Shown in pieces: positions 9,726 to 18,236 of a DNA stretch of 64,000 nt (the first letter of the stretch is position 1; every line of letters begins with the position of its first letter). A program made the position numbers and the translations under genes. The DNA is taken from contig NZ_JAHCMB010000148.1 of the NCBI RefSeq assembly GCF_019904155.1, positions 167,971 through 231,970 on the forward strand, given 5' to 3'. Source of the stretch: Paenibacillus sinensis. GTDB taxonomy: Bacteria; Bacillota; Bacilli; Paenibacillales; Paenibacillaceae. Below the pieces are notes generated by a model. It was not told the origin of the DNA. It did no database searches and saw nothing but the letters and a program-made list of their open reading frames with translations.

Positions 9726-9854
9726 GTCACGGGAATCAGATAGAGATATTCTTCCCCGGGAAACGGACAAACTTGCGCTTCCCGCCTGAAATTATGAGGC
9801 AAAGCATAGAGTCCCTGGCTTCCTTTAAGTTCCCTGGCGTTTACCGGAAAATAT

Positions 9855-9888
9855 GAGAAAAACCGGGCCCCCACGGGGACCCGGTTTA
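9855..9888 (-). terminator. Rho-independent terminator of lysC-dapA
   Basis: Arms AACCGGG-CCCC and GGGG-A-CCCGGTT with a 3-base loop, then TTTTTCTC on the minus strand, about 27 bases after the dapA stop. Confidence 0.78.
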
Positions 9889-9913
9889 TCAAATGGTACT
9901 ATATTCGATTAGC

Positions 9914-10789
9914 TCAAAGGACAAGCTTCTTGATAAATTCGGCCTCCGACTCGTTCGGAGGAACCAGGGGGAGGCGGACGGAACCCACGCTGACTCCTTT
10001 AAGCTCCAGCGCATACTTGACTGCCGATGGATTCGGCAGCGGCTGCGGGCATTCGAACAGACCCTTAAAGACAGGGAACAGCGCCCGGTGCAGCCGGCCT
10101 GCTTCCTGAACATTGCCCTCCAGAAAGGACTGAATCATTTCGGACATGCGTCTGCCTTCGATATGGCTTGCCACGCTGATAATGCCGTGTCCCCCGACTG
10201 CCATCATCGGAAGCCCCGCGGAATCGTCACCTGAATAGACATGGAAGTCAGGTGGACAATCGGCGGCGATCAAGGCAACATGATCGACCGACGCACATTC
10301 TTTAGTCGCTACAATATTGGGAATGTGCGACAGACGTAGCGTCGTCTCTGCGCTCATGCAGATGCCCGTCCGGCTAGGAACGTTGTAGAGAATGAGCGGA
10401 AGCTTCGTCTCGCCGGCAATCGCCGAGAAATGGCGGTACAGGCCCTCCTGGTTCGGTTTGTTGTAATAAGGCACGACCAGCAGCGCGCCATCCACACCAA
10501 TGGCTTCCGCTTCCCTCGTAAGCTCGATCGTATGCTTGGTGCTGTTGGAGCCGGTACCCGCGATCACCTTGCAGCGCCCTGCCGCTTTGTCCAGGACAAA
10601 GGAAAACATCTGCAGCTTCTCTTTATCGCTCAGCGTAGGCGACTCACCGGTTGTTCCGCAGACAACGAGCGCCTCCGACTTCTGCTCTTCTATCAGGTAA
10701 TCGACGAGAGCGGCTGTACCCTCCCAGTCGATTTCCCCCTCCTTGTCGAAAGGAGTGACCATTGCTGTAATAAGTCTTCCAAAATCCAC
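9914..10789 (-). CDS. dapA: 4-hydroxy-tetrahydrodipicolinate synthase
   Basis: A 291-residue (beta/alpha)8 aldolase that condenses pyruvate with aspartate semialdehyde, the first committed step to diaminopimelate, lysine and dipicolinate. Schiff-base lysine K163 (VATKECA), Y135 (LYNVPSRTG) and the GTTGES loop (45-50) are all present. The start is GTG 10789, 8 bases after AGGAGG. It follows lysC by 15 bases and is followed by a strong terminator, so the pair forms a unit. Its product is also the precursor for DpaAB encoded upstream, which explains the clustering with spore dipicolinate genes. Confidence 0.95.
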   Translation of the reverse strand: MDFGRLITAMVTPFDKEGEIDWEGTAALVDYLIEEQKSEALVVCGTTGESPTLSDKEKLQMFSFVLDKAAGRCKVIAGTGSNSTKHTIELTREAEAIGVDGALLVVPYYNKPNQEGLYRHFSAIAGETKLPLILYNVPSRTGICMSAETTLRLSHIPNIVATKECASVDHVALIAADCPPDFHVYSGDDSAGLPMMAVGGHGIISVASHIEGRRMSEMIQSFLEGNVQEAGRLHRALFPVFKGLFECPQPLPNPSAVKYALELKGVSVGSVRLPLVPPNESEAEFIKKLVL

Positions 10790-10804
10790 TCTGAATTCCT
10801 CCTG

Positions 10805-12025
10805 TTAACGGTGTAATTCAAACTTGGAATGCAGCGCGCGCAGGCTTTGCACCATATCTTCCTTCTTGACCAGAACCCAGATTGTCGTGTTGGAGTCGGC
10901 TGATTGCAGGATTTGGATGTTATGGGCGCTAAGCGCCTCTACGATTCGGGCCATAATGCCGGGAACACCATTGATGCCGCCCCCGATCACGGATACTTTG
11001 ACGCATCCGGACAGGCTTTTGGGCCGGAGTCCGATTTCCTGGAGCGCAGCGATTGCTTTCTCCGAGTTCGAATCGAATACGGTATAGACGGCGCTTGTCG
11101 GCGTTACATTAATAAAGTCCACGCTGATGCCGTCATCCGCCATGCTCTTGAAGATTTGAAGCTGAACTCCTGTGCCGTTGCCCTCCGGACAATCGACCGA
11201 GATCTGTGTAATGTTGCTGACATAGGCGATCCCGGTAACATAGCGGTCTACAATGCCGGTTGAGATATCCTGAAACCCTTCCGGATGTGTGACCAGCGTT
11301 CCCTCGCCGTCCGAGAACGTGGAGCGCACGCGGACCGGAATCTGCGCCTGCATGGCAATCTCCACGGCGCGCGGATGAATAACCTTGGCGCCCTGATAAG
11401 CCATGTTGCAGATTTCGGTGTAGCTCACATAGGTCAGCGGCTTCGCGTCTTCCACGATGCGGGGATCGGCGGTTAGAATGCCGTTGACATCGGTGTAAAT
11501 GTCGACCATATCCGCCCGGAGAGCGGCGCCGAGCGCCGTAGCGGATGTATCGCTCCCGCCACGGCCAAGGGTCGTAAAGTCGCCTTCTTCCGTCTGTCCC
11601 TGAAAGCCGGTGACGATGACGACCTTCTGGCTGCGAAGCTCCCGCTGAATCCGTTCGGGCCGCACATCGAGAATCCGGGCATTGCCGTAGCTGTTATCCG
11701 TAAGAAACCCTGCCTGGGCGCCGGTGAGCACCGTGGCAGGGATGCCTTCGCTTACAAGAAGACTGCACAGCGTCGTTGCCGATATGATTTCACCGCAGCA
11801 CAGCAGTAAATCCTTTTCACGGTCGGGTAGGGCGTCTCCGTTCTGAACGACCCAGTCGAGGAGCGTGTCCGTCGCATACGGCTCACCCCGGCGGCCCATG
11901 GCGGATACAACAATAACGAGGCTATAACCGTGTTCCAGTTCCCGTTTCACATGCCGGATGACATGCTCTCTCGCCTGAGGGGTGGACAGCGAGGTGCCGC
12001 CGAATTTTTGCACTAAAATACCCAT
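10805..12025 (-). CDS. dapG: aspartate kinase (DapG type)
   Basis: A 406-residue aspartokinase: N-terminal amino-acid-kinase domain (LVQKFGGTSL at the start, FTTLGRGGSDTSATALGAAL about residues 152-172) and two C-terminal ACT domains (about 260-400). It phosphorylates aspartate at the head of the lysine/threonine/methionine family. By position (upstream of dapA, downstream of the dipicolinate synthase genes) it corresponds to B. subtilis aspartokinase I, which responds to diaminopimelate. The start is ATG 12025 after GGAGG. The asd gene that normally precedes it is absent; a 195-base structured spacer separates it from dpaB. Confidence 0.93.
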   Translation of the reverse strand: MGILVQKFGGTSLSTPQAREHVIRHVKRELEHGYSLVIVVSAMGRRGEPYATDTLLDWVVQNGDALPDREKDLLLCCGEIISATTLCSLLVSEGIPATVLTGAQAGFLTDNSYGNARILDVRPERIQRELRSQKVVIVTGFQGQTEEGDFTTLGRGGSDTSATALGAALRADMVDIYTDVNGILTADPRIVEDAKPLTYVSYTEICNMAYQGAKVIHPRAVEIAMQAQIPVRVRSTFSDGEGTLVTHPEGFQDISTGIVDRYVTGIAYVSNITQISVDCPEGNGTGVQLQIFKSMADDGISVDFINVTPTSAVYTVFDSNSEKAIAALQEIGLRPKSLSGCVKVSVIGGGINGVPGIMARIVEALSAHNIQILQSADSNTTIWVLVKKEDMVQSLRALHSKFELHR

Positions 12026-12220
12026 GAATAATTCCTCCAGTTAGTAAACAACAAGCTGCAACCATTTCTCGTTCGCGGGTCGATAGTCAGCTGCTTAATT
12101 ATGCGTCCCCCGGCCCGCCGCTGCATAACATGCAGGGAATGCGAGAAATGGGTGACCGTCCCCCGCGAGGAGGACGGCTGGGATCTGCGGCTGCGGGAGG
12201 CAGCCTCACAGACAAATCAA
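12026..12220 (-). other. structured spacer between dpaB and dapG
   Basis: No open frame of interest. It is rich in inverted repeats: CCATTTCTCG (12062-12071) with CGAGAAATGG (12142-12151), CTGCAT/ATGCAG with a 3-base loop (12121-12135), CCGTCC/GGACGG and GCTGC/GCAGC. No T-tract terminator follows, and I could not recognise lysine-riboswitch or T-box sequence signatures. In B. subtilis the asd gene occupies this place. It could be a leader for dapG or a deletion scar. Confidence 0.4.
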
Positions 12221-12817
12221 TTATGCTGAATGAAACCGTTCGATGATCATCGGCTGCAGCTGGGAGCCTTGAAGCGCCGCGTAGCAGGCTTCGGGAATCA
12301 GCTCCATCTTCGCTACCAATGAATTCGGCTTCGCTTGCGGGTTATCCTGTCCGAACGGAACGAAATAGATATTCTTCGTTACCAGAAGCTTCGCAATATT
12401 GGCTGCGTTCAAACCGAGTCCGTCGTTGGTCGAGATGGCTAGAACAAGCGGACGTCCGTTGCGCATTTGGCATTTGGCCGCCATCAGGACAGGTCCGTCG
12501 GTCATGGCATTGGCCAGCTTGCTAGTGGTATTTCCTGTGCAGGGTGCGATAGTCAGCACATCCAGCAGCTTGGATGGACCCAGCGGTTCCGCTTCAACAA
12601 TTGTAGAAATGATATCATTCCCCGTTATATCTTTCAACTGTTTTAGCCAATTTTCCGATGTGCCGAACCGGGTGTCCGTTGACAATACGGAAGCCGAGAC
12701 AATCGGAATGACATTGGCTCCCTCCTCGACAAAACGCTTGATCTGGGGCATGACCTCCGAAAAGGTGCAGTGCGAACCGGTGATCGCGTAGCCTACCGTC
12801 TTGCCTTGCCAGTTCAT
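12221..12817 (-). CDS. dpaB: dipicolinate synthase subunit B
   Basis: A 198-residue flavoprotein-like (UbiX/Pad/Dfp fold) subunit of dipicolinate synthase (SpoVFB). Typical segments are GYAITGSHCTFSEVMPQI, LTIAPCTGNTTSKLANAMTDGPVLMAAKCQMRNGRPLVLAISTNDGLG and IYFVPFGQDNP (here given in fragments of the same frame). With DpaA it oxidises dihydrodipicolinate to dipicolinic acid, the spore core chelator, in the mother cell. Its ATG overlaps the dpaA stop (ATGA). Length and context match the family. Confidence 0.95.
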   Translation of the reverse strand: MNWQGKTVGYAITGSHCTFSEVMPQIKRFVEEGANVIPIVSASVLSTDTRFGTSENWLKQLKDITGNDIISTIVEAEPLGPSKLLDVLTIAPCTGNTTSKLANAMTDGPVLMAAKCQMRNGRPLVLAISTNDGLGLNAANIAKLLVTKNIYFVPFGQDNPQAKPNSLVAKMELIPEACYAALQGSQLQPMIIERFHSA

Positions 12818-13713
12818 CCTTTATCCCCCTTTGTCAAAGACCTTTCCGATATGGACGACAGCAGCGCGCCCGCCATGATCATGCCTGCGCTCTTGGGCGC
12901 GACGATACCGGGAAGGCCCGGAGCGAGAAGGGCCGTTATTCCCCGTTTCTCCGCGTAACGAAAATCCACCCCGCCCGGTGCCGATGCCAGATCGATGATG
13001 CAGGCATGCCGCGGCAGGCGGGACAGAACTCTTGCCGTCAATATCAGATCGGGCACGGTATTGAACACATAATCCGCATCATCGACATGTTCAGACAGTC
13101 GATCTGTCATGAACGGCTTCCAGCCCATCACCTCGGCCCGTGCATAATGCTCCTGCTTCCGCACGCCAACCGATACCCTTGCCCCGAGCCCCTGCAGAGT
13201 CTTCGCCATGGTAAACCCGGTTCTCCCGAGTCCAAGCACGAGCGCGTGCGAACCGTGAATGGTGAAATCCGTATTCTGTATCGCCATTACGAGTGCGCCC
13301 TCGGCGGTCGGTATCGAATTGTAGATCGCGACATCATCGCGGTTCAGAAGCTCGACAAGATCCAGACCGGCTTCTGCGCACAGCGATTTCAGATACGATT
13401 TCGCCATCCCGGTATAGACCGTACAGTGTCCGGGCAGCGCCCGCATAAGCTCCGCATCCAGGCGCAGCGGCCCGTTCGTGTACTTGGAGCTGATGCTGCC
13501 TTCGTCATCACAGCCGACCGTTGGCAGCACCAGCACATCCGCCTGAGCGAGAAGATTACCGGACAATTCCTCCAGTTCCACCCCTTCACAGGGATACTCC
13601 CACATATCAAACCCGGCAGCGCTAACTGCCGCATCCATCTCTACACACTTCCGCATCACTTCGATTTGTCTTGCGTCTCCGCCCAGGAATACGATCCTGA
13701 CGCCAGTCAGCAT
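12814..13713 (-). CDS. dpaA: dipicolinate synthase subunit A
   Basis: A 299-residue NAD(P)-binding protein (SpoVFA) with an N-terminal DpaA_N domain (GGDARQIEVM, residues 11-20) and a Rossmann domain with GLGRTG at 161-166. It is the dehydrogenase subunit of dipicolinate synthase and acts with DpaB. The start is ATG 13713, 10 bases after AAAGGAG. A sigma-K-like promoter lies 43-70 bases upstream, consistent with mother-cell expression in late sporulation. It begins a two-gene unit, with the terminator of the previous gene at 13887-13915. Confidence 0.95.
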   Translation of the reverse strand: MLTGVRIVFLGGDARQIEVMRKCVEMDAAVSAAGFDMWEYPCEGVELEELSGNLLAQADVLVLPTVGCDDEGSISSKYTNGPLRLDAELMRALPGHCTVYTGMAKSYLKSLCAEAGLDLVELLNRDDVAIYNSIPTAEGALVMAIQNTDFTIHGSHALVLGLGRTGFTMAKTLQGLGARVSVGVRKQEHYARAEVMGWKPFMTDRLSEHVDDADYVFNTVPDLILTARVLSRLPRHACIIDLASAPGGVDFRYAEKRGITALLAPGLPGIVAPKSAGMIMAGALLSSISERSLTKGDKG

Positions 13714-13755
13714 AAGGATGACGCTCCTTTCACCATTGCTACTTCAACCATGAAG

Positions 13756-13784
13756 CATCATATGCATCCGCCCGAATTTAGGTG
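13756..13784 (-). promoter_or_regulatory. candidate sigma-K promoter of dpaAB
   Basis: On the minus strand CACC (13784-13781), 16 bases, then CATATGATG (13764-13756), one mismatch from the sigma-K -10 CATAnnnTA. B. subtilis spoVF is sigma-K dependent, so the role is plausible. Confidence 0.45.
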
Positions 13785-13886
13785 AATGACTCAAGCGGAG
13801 CCGCATTGTCCCGTCCGCCCAACCCGTTCATGCAGACTGGAGCAGGAGTTCCAGGTTCGGCCGGCATGACCGATATCCGGGCACAA

Positions 13887-13915
13887 AAAAACGAGCACCA
13901 CAGAGGCGCCCGCAT
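13887..13915 (-). terminator. Rho-independent terminator of the DUF1835-like gene
   Basis: A 9-bp stem with G-U pairs (13907-13915 with 13893-13901), loop 5 bases, followed by seven T on the minus strand, just after the stop at 13923. Confidence 0.75.
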
Positions 13916-13922
13916 CTTATTT

Positions 13923-14963
13923 TCATTCTAACCTTTCTGAGCCAGCCACCGGCATCTCCTTCTCGCTGTCCCATCGCCAGGCTGCCTGATGTCCTTCAAT
14001 ATGAATCCCGCCGTACCATTCATCTATTCCCTGCTTCTTCACCCGGTCAGCCCTGTTGTCCAGAACACGCTCACCCAGCTCCGTCAAGATCACCTGCCAG
14101 CCCGTAAATCCGGTAAGCTTCGCTGGCCCGCCGGCCTCTCCAGCTTCAACTTCGGATTCCGTTCCGCCGATGACCAGAAGGGCATGAGGTTCCTTAGCCA
14201 GCCCTGACAGTACATGCCAGTACTCCAAGTCTCCCATTCCCAGAATGCTCAGCCTGTCCGTTACCCGCCTAAACAAATCAAGCGGTGTACTGGCTCCCTG
14301 CCGGAGCGCACGCAATGTCTCCAGCTCTGCAATGCCCAGGCCATTTTTCAGGGATGGAAGCCTGGACAGATGAGCCTTGAATGCAGCATAAGCAAATGGA
14401 AGCCCAGCTTCCCGCAGCTCCTCCCGGTTATGTTCAAGCAAACGGGCCAAATCAATTGGATTAGCGGAGGTGTACGCCTCCCACAAACGGCTTCCAAGCC
14501 TAAGCTCGCGTACTCCAATGGGCCGCCAAGTCCGGTCCAGGCTCATCAGTTGGCTTACCGTCAGCTGACCCAACCCATGAAAAGGCTCGATCCCCGGATA
14601 CTCGCCGATGCTGAGCAAGTGAAGACGCGTCTCCCCCAGATTGCGGCGGCTAAACCAGTGCAAAAGGTAAGACAGCATACTCTGGTCGAACAAATCATGC
14701 TCAAACCAAAGCACGATGTCTGAATACCGGTGGAACTCTTCAAGCCTGCTCTCCTGCTCGGCGCAGTTCGACTTGAACGTTTCCGCCGGAATTCCGATTG
14801 TCTTCTCCAGCACATGAGCACGAAGCTCCAATGCTTCTGGCACCGAAAGATCCGAAGCGAGCGGTCCGGCCGAATAGATTTCTCTCCAGGCCAGCACCTT
14901 TCCTTCAATACCGCCTTCGAGCAGCTTGTCCGAGACAGCATCTCCGTTGACAATATGCAGCAT
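13923..14963 (-). CDS. DUF1835-domain protein of unknown function
   Basis: A 346-residue protein that starts MLHIVNGDAVSDKL and continues with LAWREIYSAGPL and DIVLWFEHDLFDQSML, the features of the DUF1835 family (often paired with a C-terminal DUF3658 region, here about residues 200-340). Function is unknown; no membrane segment or signal peptide is seen. I start it at ATG 14963, which has AAAGGAGG 7 bases upstream, rather than the longer frame. It stands alone between the dut terminator and its own terminator, so it is a monocistronic insertion relative to the B. subtilis order, where ymxH lies here. Confidence 0.75.
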   Translation of the reverse strand: MLHIVNGDAVSDKLLEGGIEGKVLAWREIYSAGPLASDLSVPEALELRAHVLEKTIGIPAETFKSNCAEQESRLEEFHRYSDIVLWFEHDLFDQSMLSYLLHWFSRRNLGETRLHLLSIGEYPGIEPFHGLGQLTVSQLMSLDRTWRPIGVRELRLGSRLWEAYTSANPIDLARLLEHNREELREAGLPFAYAAFKAHLSRLPSLKNGLGIAELETLRALRQGASTPLDLFRRVTDRLSILGMGDLEYWHVLSGLAKEPHALLVIGGTESEVEAGEAGGPAKLTGFTGWQVILTELGERVLDNRADRVKKQGIDEWYGGIHIEGHQAAWRWDSEKEMPVAGSERLE

Positions 14964-15005
14964 GGGAAAGCCTCCTTTTTTGTTCATTGGTTATTGACCG
15001 CCAGC

Positions 15006-15046
15006 AAAAAAACGGCTGCACCTTCCTTCCCAGGATGTACAGCCGC
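15006..15046 (-). terminator. Rho-independent terminator of dut
   Basis: A 10-bp stem (15037-15046 with 15012-15021) and seven T on the minus strand, 23 bases after the dut stop. Confidence 0.82.
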
Positions 15047-15069
15047 TTGGTGGTTATAGATACTGTATC

Positions 15070-15516
15070 TTATTTCCCCGTGTGGCCAAAGCCGCCTGCG
15101 CCCCGTTCGGTTTCGTCCAGCGTCTCCACATTGACGACTGTAACGGCGGGAACGGTCTGGAATACCATCTGGGCGATGCGTTCGTTCCGCACAATAGTGA
15201 ACGACTCCTGACCCAGATTGATCAGCAGCACCTTGATTTCTCCCCGATAATCGGCGTCAATCGTGCCAGGCGAGTTCAGGCAGGTTATGCCATGCTTCAG
15301 GGCCAGCCCGCTGCGTGGGCGAATCTGCGCTTCCAGCCCGTCCGGCATCGCGATTGCGATGCCCGTCGGCACGAGCGCCCGCTGGCCGGGGGCCAGGGTA
15401 AGCTCGCCGGATACGGCGGCGAAGAGGTCATAGCCGGACGCCTGCTCCGACATTTTGCGCGGAAGATTCACATCTTCATTCCCGGGAAGCTTGAGCATTT
15501 GCACGTAAATGGACAA
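15070..15516 (-). CDS. dut: deoxyuridine 5'-triphosphate nucleotidohydrolase
   Basis: A 148-residue trimeric-type dUTPase that hydrolyses dUTP to dUMP and PPi. All five motifs are visible: [42 protein letters not shown] and the C-terminal [13 protein letters not shown] place the start at TTG 15516, 8 bases after GAGGAG; the ATG at 15522 lies only 2 bases from it. The frame overlaps the end of the M16 peptidase gene by 41 bases, so the two are translationally linked, an unusually long but credible overlap. Confidence 0.93.
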   Translation of the reverse strand: MSIYVQMLKLPGNEDVNLPRKMSEQASGYDLFAAVSGELTLAPGQRALVPTGIAIAMPDGLEAQIRPRSGLALKHGITCLNSPGTIDADYRGEIKVLLINLGQESFTIVRNERIAQMVFQTVPAVTVVNVETLDETERGAGGFGHTGK

Positions 15517-16759
15517 GATCATCTCTCCTCATTGTAGCAATTACTTTATCCGAAGTGCCGACCATTGCCGCAGACAGAGGCTGCGCGAACATCCGGTCCA
15601 GCACCTGATTGATTTCGTTCATGGTCACGTTCTGGATTTTGGCAATGACATCGTCAAGCGACTCATGGCGACCGAGCATCAGCTCGTTCTTGCCCATCCG
15701 GTTCATCCGGCTGCTGGTGCTCTCTAGACTCAGAATCAGGCTCCCCTTAAGCTGCTCCTTGCCCTTCCGGACTTCTTCTTCATCCAAGCCCTTGACCGCG
15801 AGCTCCGCCAGCATCTCCTTCGTCAGCTCCATGACATCCTTCGTCTGCTTCGGCGCCGTTCCGGCATAGACCGTGAAGAGACCGCTGTCGGCCTGGGCGC
15901 TGTGATAAGAGTACACGGAATAAGCGAGCCCTCGCTTCTCACGAATTTCCTGGAACAAGCGGGAACTCATCCCGCCGCCGATCGCGTTATTGATCAGCAC
16001 CATCGCATATTGCAGCGGGTCTTCAATGGAGCAGCCCGGAAGGGACAGGCAAATATGATTCTGTTCGGTCTTCTTCCGGCGGAAGAGCAAATCGCCATGA
16101 AACTCGGGCGGTGTCGTCGGAGCGGCAATCCCGCGATTGTCGAATGAGCCGAAATATTGCTCCAGCAGCTCTAAGGCGCTGTCGTCAAAGTTGCCTACCA
16201 GACTGATCACCGTGTTGTCAACGGTATACTGAGCCTTCATGTAAGCCCGAAGATCATCCGGCGTCATTGTTTCGAGCCTTTCCTTCAGTCCCAGAATGGA
16301 AAAGGCAAGCGGGTGGCTGCCGTACGCGGCCGTCGACATGAGATCATGCACCAGATCGTCCGGAGTATCCTCATACATCGAGATTTCCTCCAGGATGACG
16401 TTCTTCTCCTTCGCCAGTTCCCCGGCGTCCAGCTTGGAACGGAAGAACATATCTGCCAGAACATCGACCGCAATCGGAAGATGCTCATCCAGCACTTTGG
16501 CGTAGTAGCACGTATATTCCTTTGACGTAAAAGCATTCACATTGCCGCCTATGGCGTCGAACCGTTCCGCAATCTGCTTGGCGTCAAAGCGGTCGGTTCC
16601 TTTGAACAGCATATGTTCGATGAAATGGGAAATTCCGTTGTTGTCAGGCGTTTCGTTTCTGGAGCCTGTCTTGACCCAAATCCCGAACGAAACGGAGCGC
16701 CCCGTCGCGATCTTCTCCATGACAACACGGAGCCCGTTTGATAATACCTTTTTTTCCAC
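15476..16759 (-). CDS. mlpA: M16-family zinc peptidase MlpA/YmxG-like
   Basis: A 427-residue mitochondrial-processing-peptidase-like protein. The zinc motif HFIEH is at residues 45-49 ([14 protein letters not shown]) with the distal Glu in [11 protein letters not shown], so it should be catalytically active. The start is GTG 16759, 9 bases after AGGAGG; the longer upstream frame lacks a site. The position between the YlxY gene and the dipicolinate synthase genes matches B. subtilis mlpA. The natural substrate is not known. It overlaps dut. Confidence 0.92.
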   Translation of the reverse strand: MEKKVLSNGLRVVMEKIATGRSVSFGIWVKTGSRNETPDNNGISHFIEHMLFKGTDRFDAKQIAERFDAIGGNVNAFTSKEYTCYYAKVLDEHLPIAVDVLADMFFRSKLDAGELAKEKNVILEEISMYEDTPDDLVHDLMSTAAYGSHPLAFSILGLKERLETMTPDDLRAYMKAQYTVDNTVISLVGNFDDSALELLEQYFGSFDNRGIAAPTTPPEFHGDLLFRRKKTEQNHICLSLPGCSIEDPLQYAMVLINNAIGGGMSSRLFQEIREKRGLAYSVYSYHSAQADSGLFTVYAGTAPKQTKDVMELTKEMLAELAVKGLDEEEVRKGKEQLKGSLILSLESTSSRMNRMGKNELMLGRHESLDDVIAKIQNVTMNEINQVLDRMFAQPLSAAMVGTSDKVIATMRRDDLVHLRANAQASRE

Positions 16760-16850
16760 GTAAAAGATCCTCCTGGCCCATGGCTTCCCTTGCATGCAAG
16801 AATGTACGCCTGATGATATCATCCAAGGCGCCGTGCGTTTCCCGAGAATG

Positions 16851-16887
16851 ATAAGCTGAGATAAGCGCAAAGCTTATAAAATCTTAT
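16851..16887. repeat. nested-palindrome repeat, copy 1
   Basis: ATAAG-5-ATAAGC-5-GCTTAT-5-CTTAT, fully symmetric over 37 bases. The same architecture recurs at 29517-29565 and 29694-29739. It lies between the YlxY gene and mlpA. Confidence 0.6.
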
Positions 16888-16891
16888 GTCG

Positions 16892-16964
16892 AGCATTTTG
16901 CATAATTCCATGAAGCGATTTCAATCCGCATTCAAGCGTTCAGATCCGAATGATGCAAAATGCT
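16892..16964. repeat. 12-bp inverted repeat with 49-base interior
   Basis: AGCATTTTGCAT (16892-16903) and ATGCAAAATGCT (16953-16964) are perfectly complementary; the interior also holds CATTC/GAATG. It is located 43 bases after the ylxY stop and next to repeat copy 1. It may end the ylxY transcript, though no clean T-tract follows. Confidence 0.45.
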
Positions 16965-17006
16965 GATAAAACTCGGGTGACTTATATCCTACCAGAAACA
17001 TCCGTT

Positions 17007-17993
17007 TCACTCAACGCTTTCAGGCAAAACGCGCTCGGACGACAGCGTCTCGCTGACCGTGCCAAGCGTCAGTCCCTTCGCCCGGATACCGCGGATCATG
17101 CCACGCAGCGCCTTGGAAGAAGCGTTCGTCGGATGCATCAGCACAAGCGTACCGGGCTCCGCCTTGGTTGTGATCTTGGTGATCACCGAGTCGGGTGAAG
17201 GGTTACGCCAGTCCACTGTATCCAGAGTCCAGAGTACGGTCTTGAGTCCGAGCTCATGGGCAATTTCCACCGTCTCCTGATCAAAATCTCCGGATGGCGG
17301 CGCGAACCAGCGGTTCTCTACGTCAAGGCTCGATTTCAGCAGCGACTTTGTCTTCTCGATCTCCATGGTGGCTCTTGCCCGGCTAAGCGTGCTCATGTTC
17401 GGATGCGTGTATGCATGATTCTCGATCTCATGTCCCCGCTTCTTGATCTCAAGAGCCAGCTCGCGATTCTTGCTAAGCCAACTGCCATCCAGAAAGAAGG
17501 TGGCCTTCACCTTCTCCTGGTCCAAAATATCGAGCATCGGAATCAGGTATTCGTTCCCCCAGGCGACATTAATCATAAAAGCAACCATCGGCTTCGCCGG
17601 GTTGCCCCGGTAAATGGGCTGCACCCCCAGCTCATCCAGGGTGACAGAAGGAGGTGTCTGCTTGTATACATACGGAATCGGAGAACCTGCCGGCAGAAGC
17701 AGCGCTTTCCGGTAAGTTCCCTCAACATCCACCTCCAGCCCGTTGTAGCCCGGAATCGCCTTCCAGATCCGGTCCACCTTGGCGTCTACCGGCGCCTCCT
17801 TGAGCTGGGCCGCCCGGGCTTCGATACGGCTGCGCAGCTCGTCCCCCTTATCCGCAAACATTGCGGGCAGCGCAGAGTCTTCGCCGCGCATCCGCTGCTG
17901 CGCCAGCATATCCTTAATCGGTCCTGACGTGGTGCCAAGACCGATGATCACAGCCATACAGGCCAGCGCGACCGCAGCCTTCTCCAGTTTCAT
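17007..17993 (-). CDS. ylxY: YlxY-type polysaccharide deacetylase-like protein
   Basis: A 328-residue protein with an N-terminal hydrophobic anchor (about 5-22) and a NodB-like domain (about 133-320). HAYTHPN (193-199) and APPSGDFDQ correspond to the zinc-His and catalytic motifs, but the first motif reads VAFMINVAWG (137-146) where active enzymes have TFDDG, so the metal/base Asp is replaced. The protein may be inactive or act on an unusual substrate; this may be a family feature. The start is ATG 17993, 9 bases after GGGAGG; the upstream TTG has no site. It is located downstream of pnp as in B. subtilis. Confidence 0.85.
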   Translation of the reverse strand: MKLEKAAVALACMAVIIGLGTTSGPIKDMLAQQRMRGEDSALPAMFADKGDELRSRIEARAAQLKEAPVDAKVDRIWKAIPGYNGLEVDVEGTYRKALLLPAGSPIPYVYKQTPPSVTLDELGVQPIYRGNPAKPMVAFMINVAWGNEYLIPMLDILDQEKVKATFFLDGSWLSKNRELALEIKKRGHEIENHAYTHPNMSTLSRARATMEIEKTKSLLKSSLDVENRWFAPPSGDFDQETVEIAHELGLKTVLWTLDTVDWRNPSPDSVITKITTKAEPGTLVLMHPTNASSKALRGMIRGIRAKGLTLGTVSETLSSERVLPESVE

Positions 17994-18150
17994 AGCCGGC
18001 TTCCTCCCACGGCTGCGAGGCGGTACCTTCAAAACAGCCAGCCGTCTGCCGCAGCCTTTTTTGTCAGCCTATGAGACAGGTTCAGCCAATATGACAAGCA
18101 TGGGAAAAGAAAGCCATCTAAGCGAATACGGCAGCATATATCCAGACGTA

Positions 18151-18175
18151 AAAATAACTCCACGTCGTGGAGTTA
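18151..18175 (-). terminator. second terminator downstream of pnp
   Basis: A perfect 21-bp palindrome (18155-18175, arms TAACTCCACG/CGTGGAGTTA), followed by TTTTTACG on the minus strand. Confidence 0.7.
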
Positions 18176-18201
18176 CGGCATCTGCGGATTTACCGCGCCT
18201 G

Positions 18202-18236
18202 AAAAAAGAGCCAGAATGCTTGATCCTGTCTCTTTT
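18202..18236 (-). terminator. first terminator downstream of pnp
   Basis: Arms AAAAGAG-A-CAG and CTG-G-CTCTTTT with a loop of about 11 bases, then TTC, about 58 bases after the pnp stop. A third hairpin, GATTTCGGG/CCCGAAATC at 18248-18267, lies even closer to the stop. Confidence 0.7.

Larger units (their letters stand above)
9337..9913. other. 577-base intergenic region between dapA and rnjB
   Basis: No credible gene. It contains the dapA terminator (9855-9888), a possible promoter (9696-9725), a perfect 21-bp dyad (9558-9578) with a separate half-site (9396-9405), and the rnjB ribosome binding site. If the promoter is real, rnjB mRNA has a leader of about 350 bases. Confidence 0.6.

Noticed and set aside
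9638..9892. 84-codon minus-strand frame between dapA and rnjB
   Set aside because: It runs through the dapA terminator tail, lacks a ribosome binding site and resembles no protein.
12026..12220. Lysine riboswitch or T-box ahead of dapG
   Set aside because: I could not find the conserved sequence blocks of either element; only generic inverted repeats are visible.
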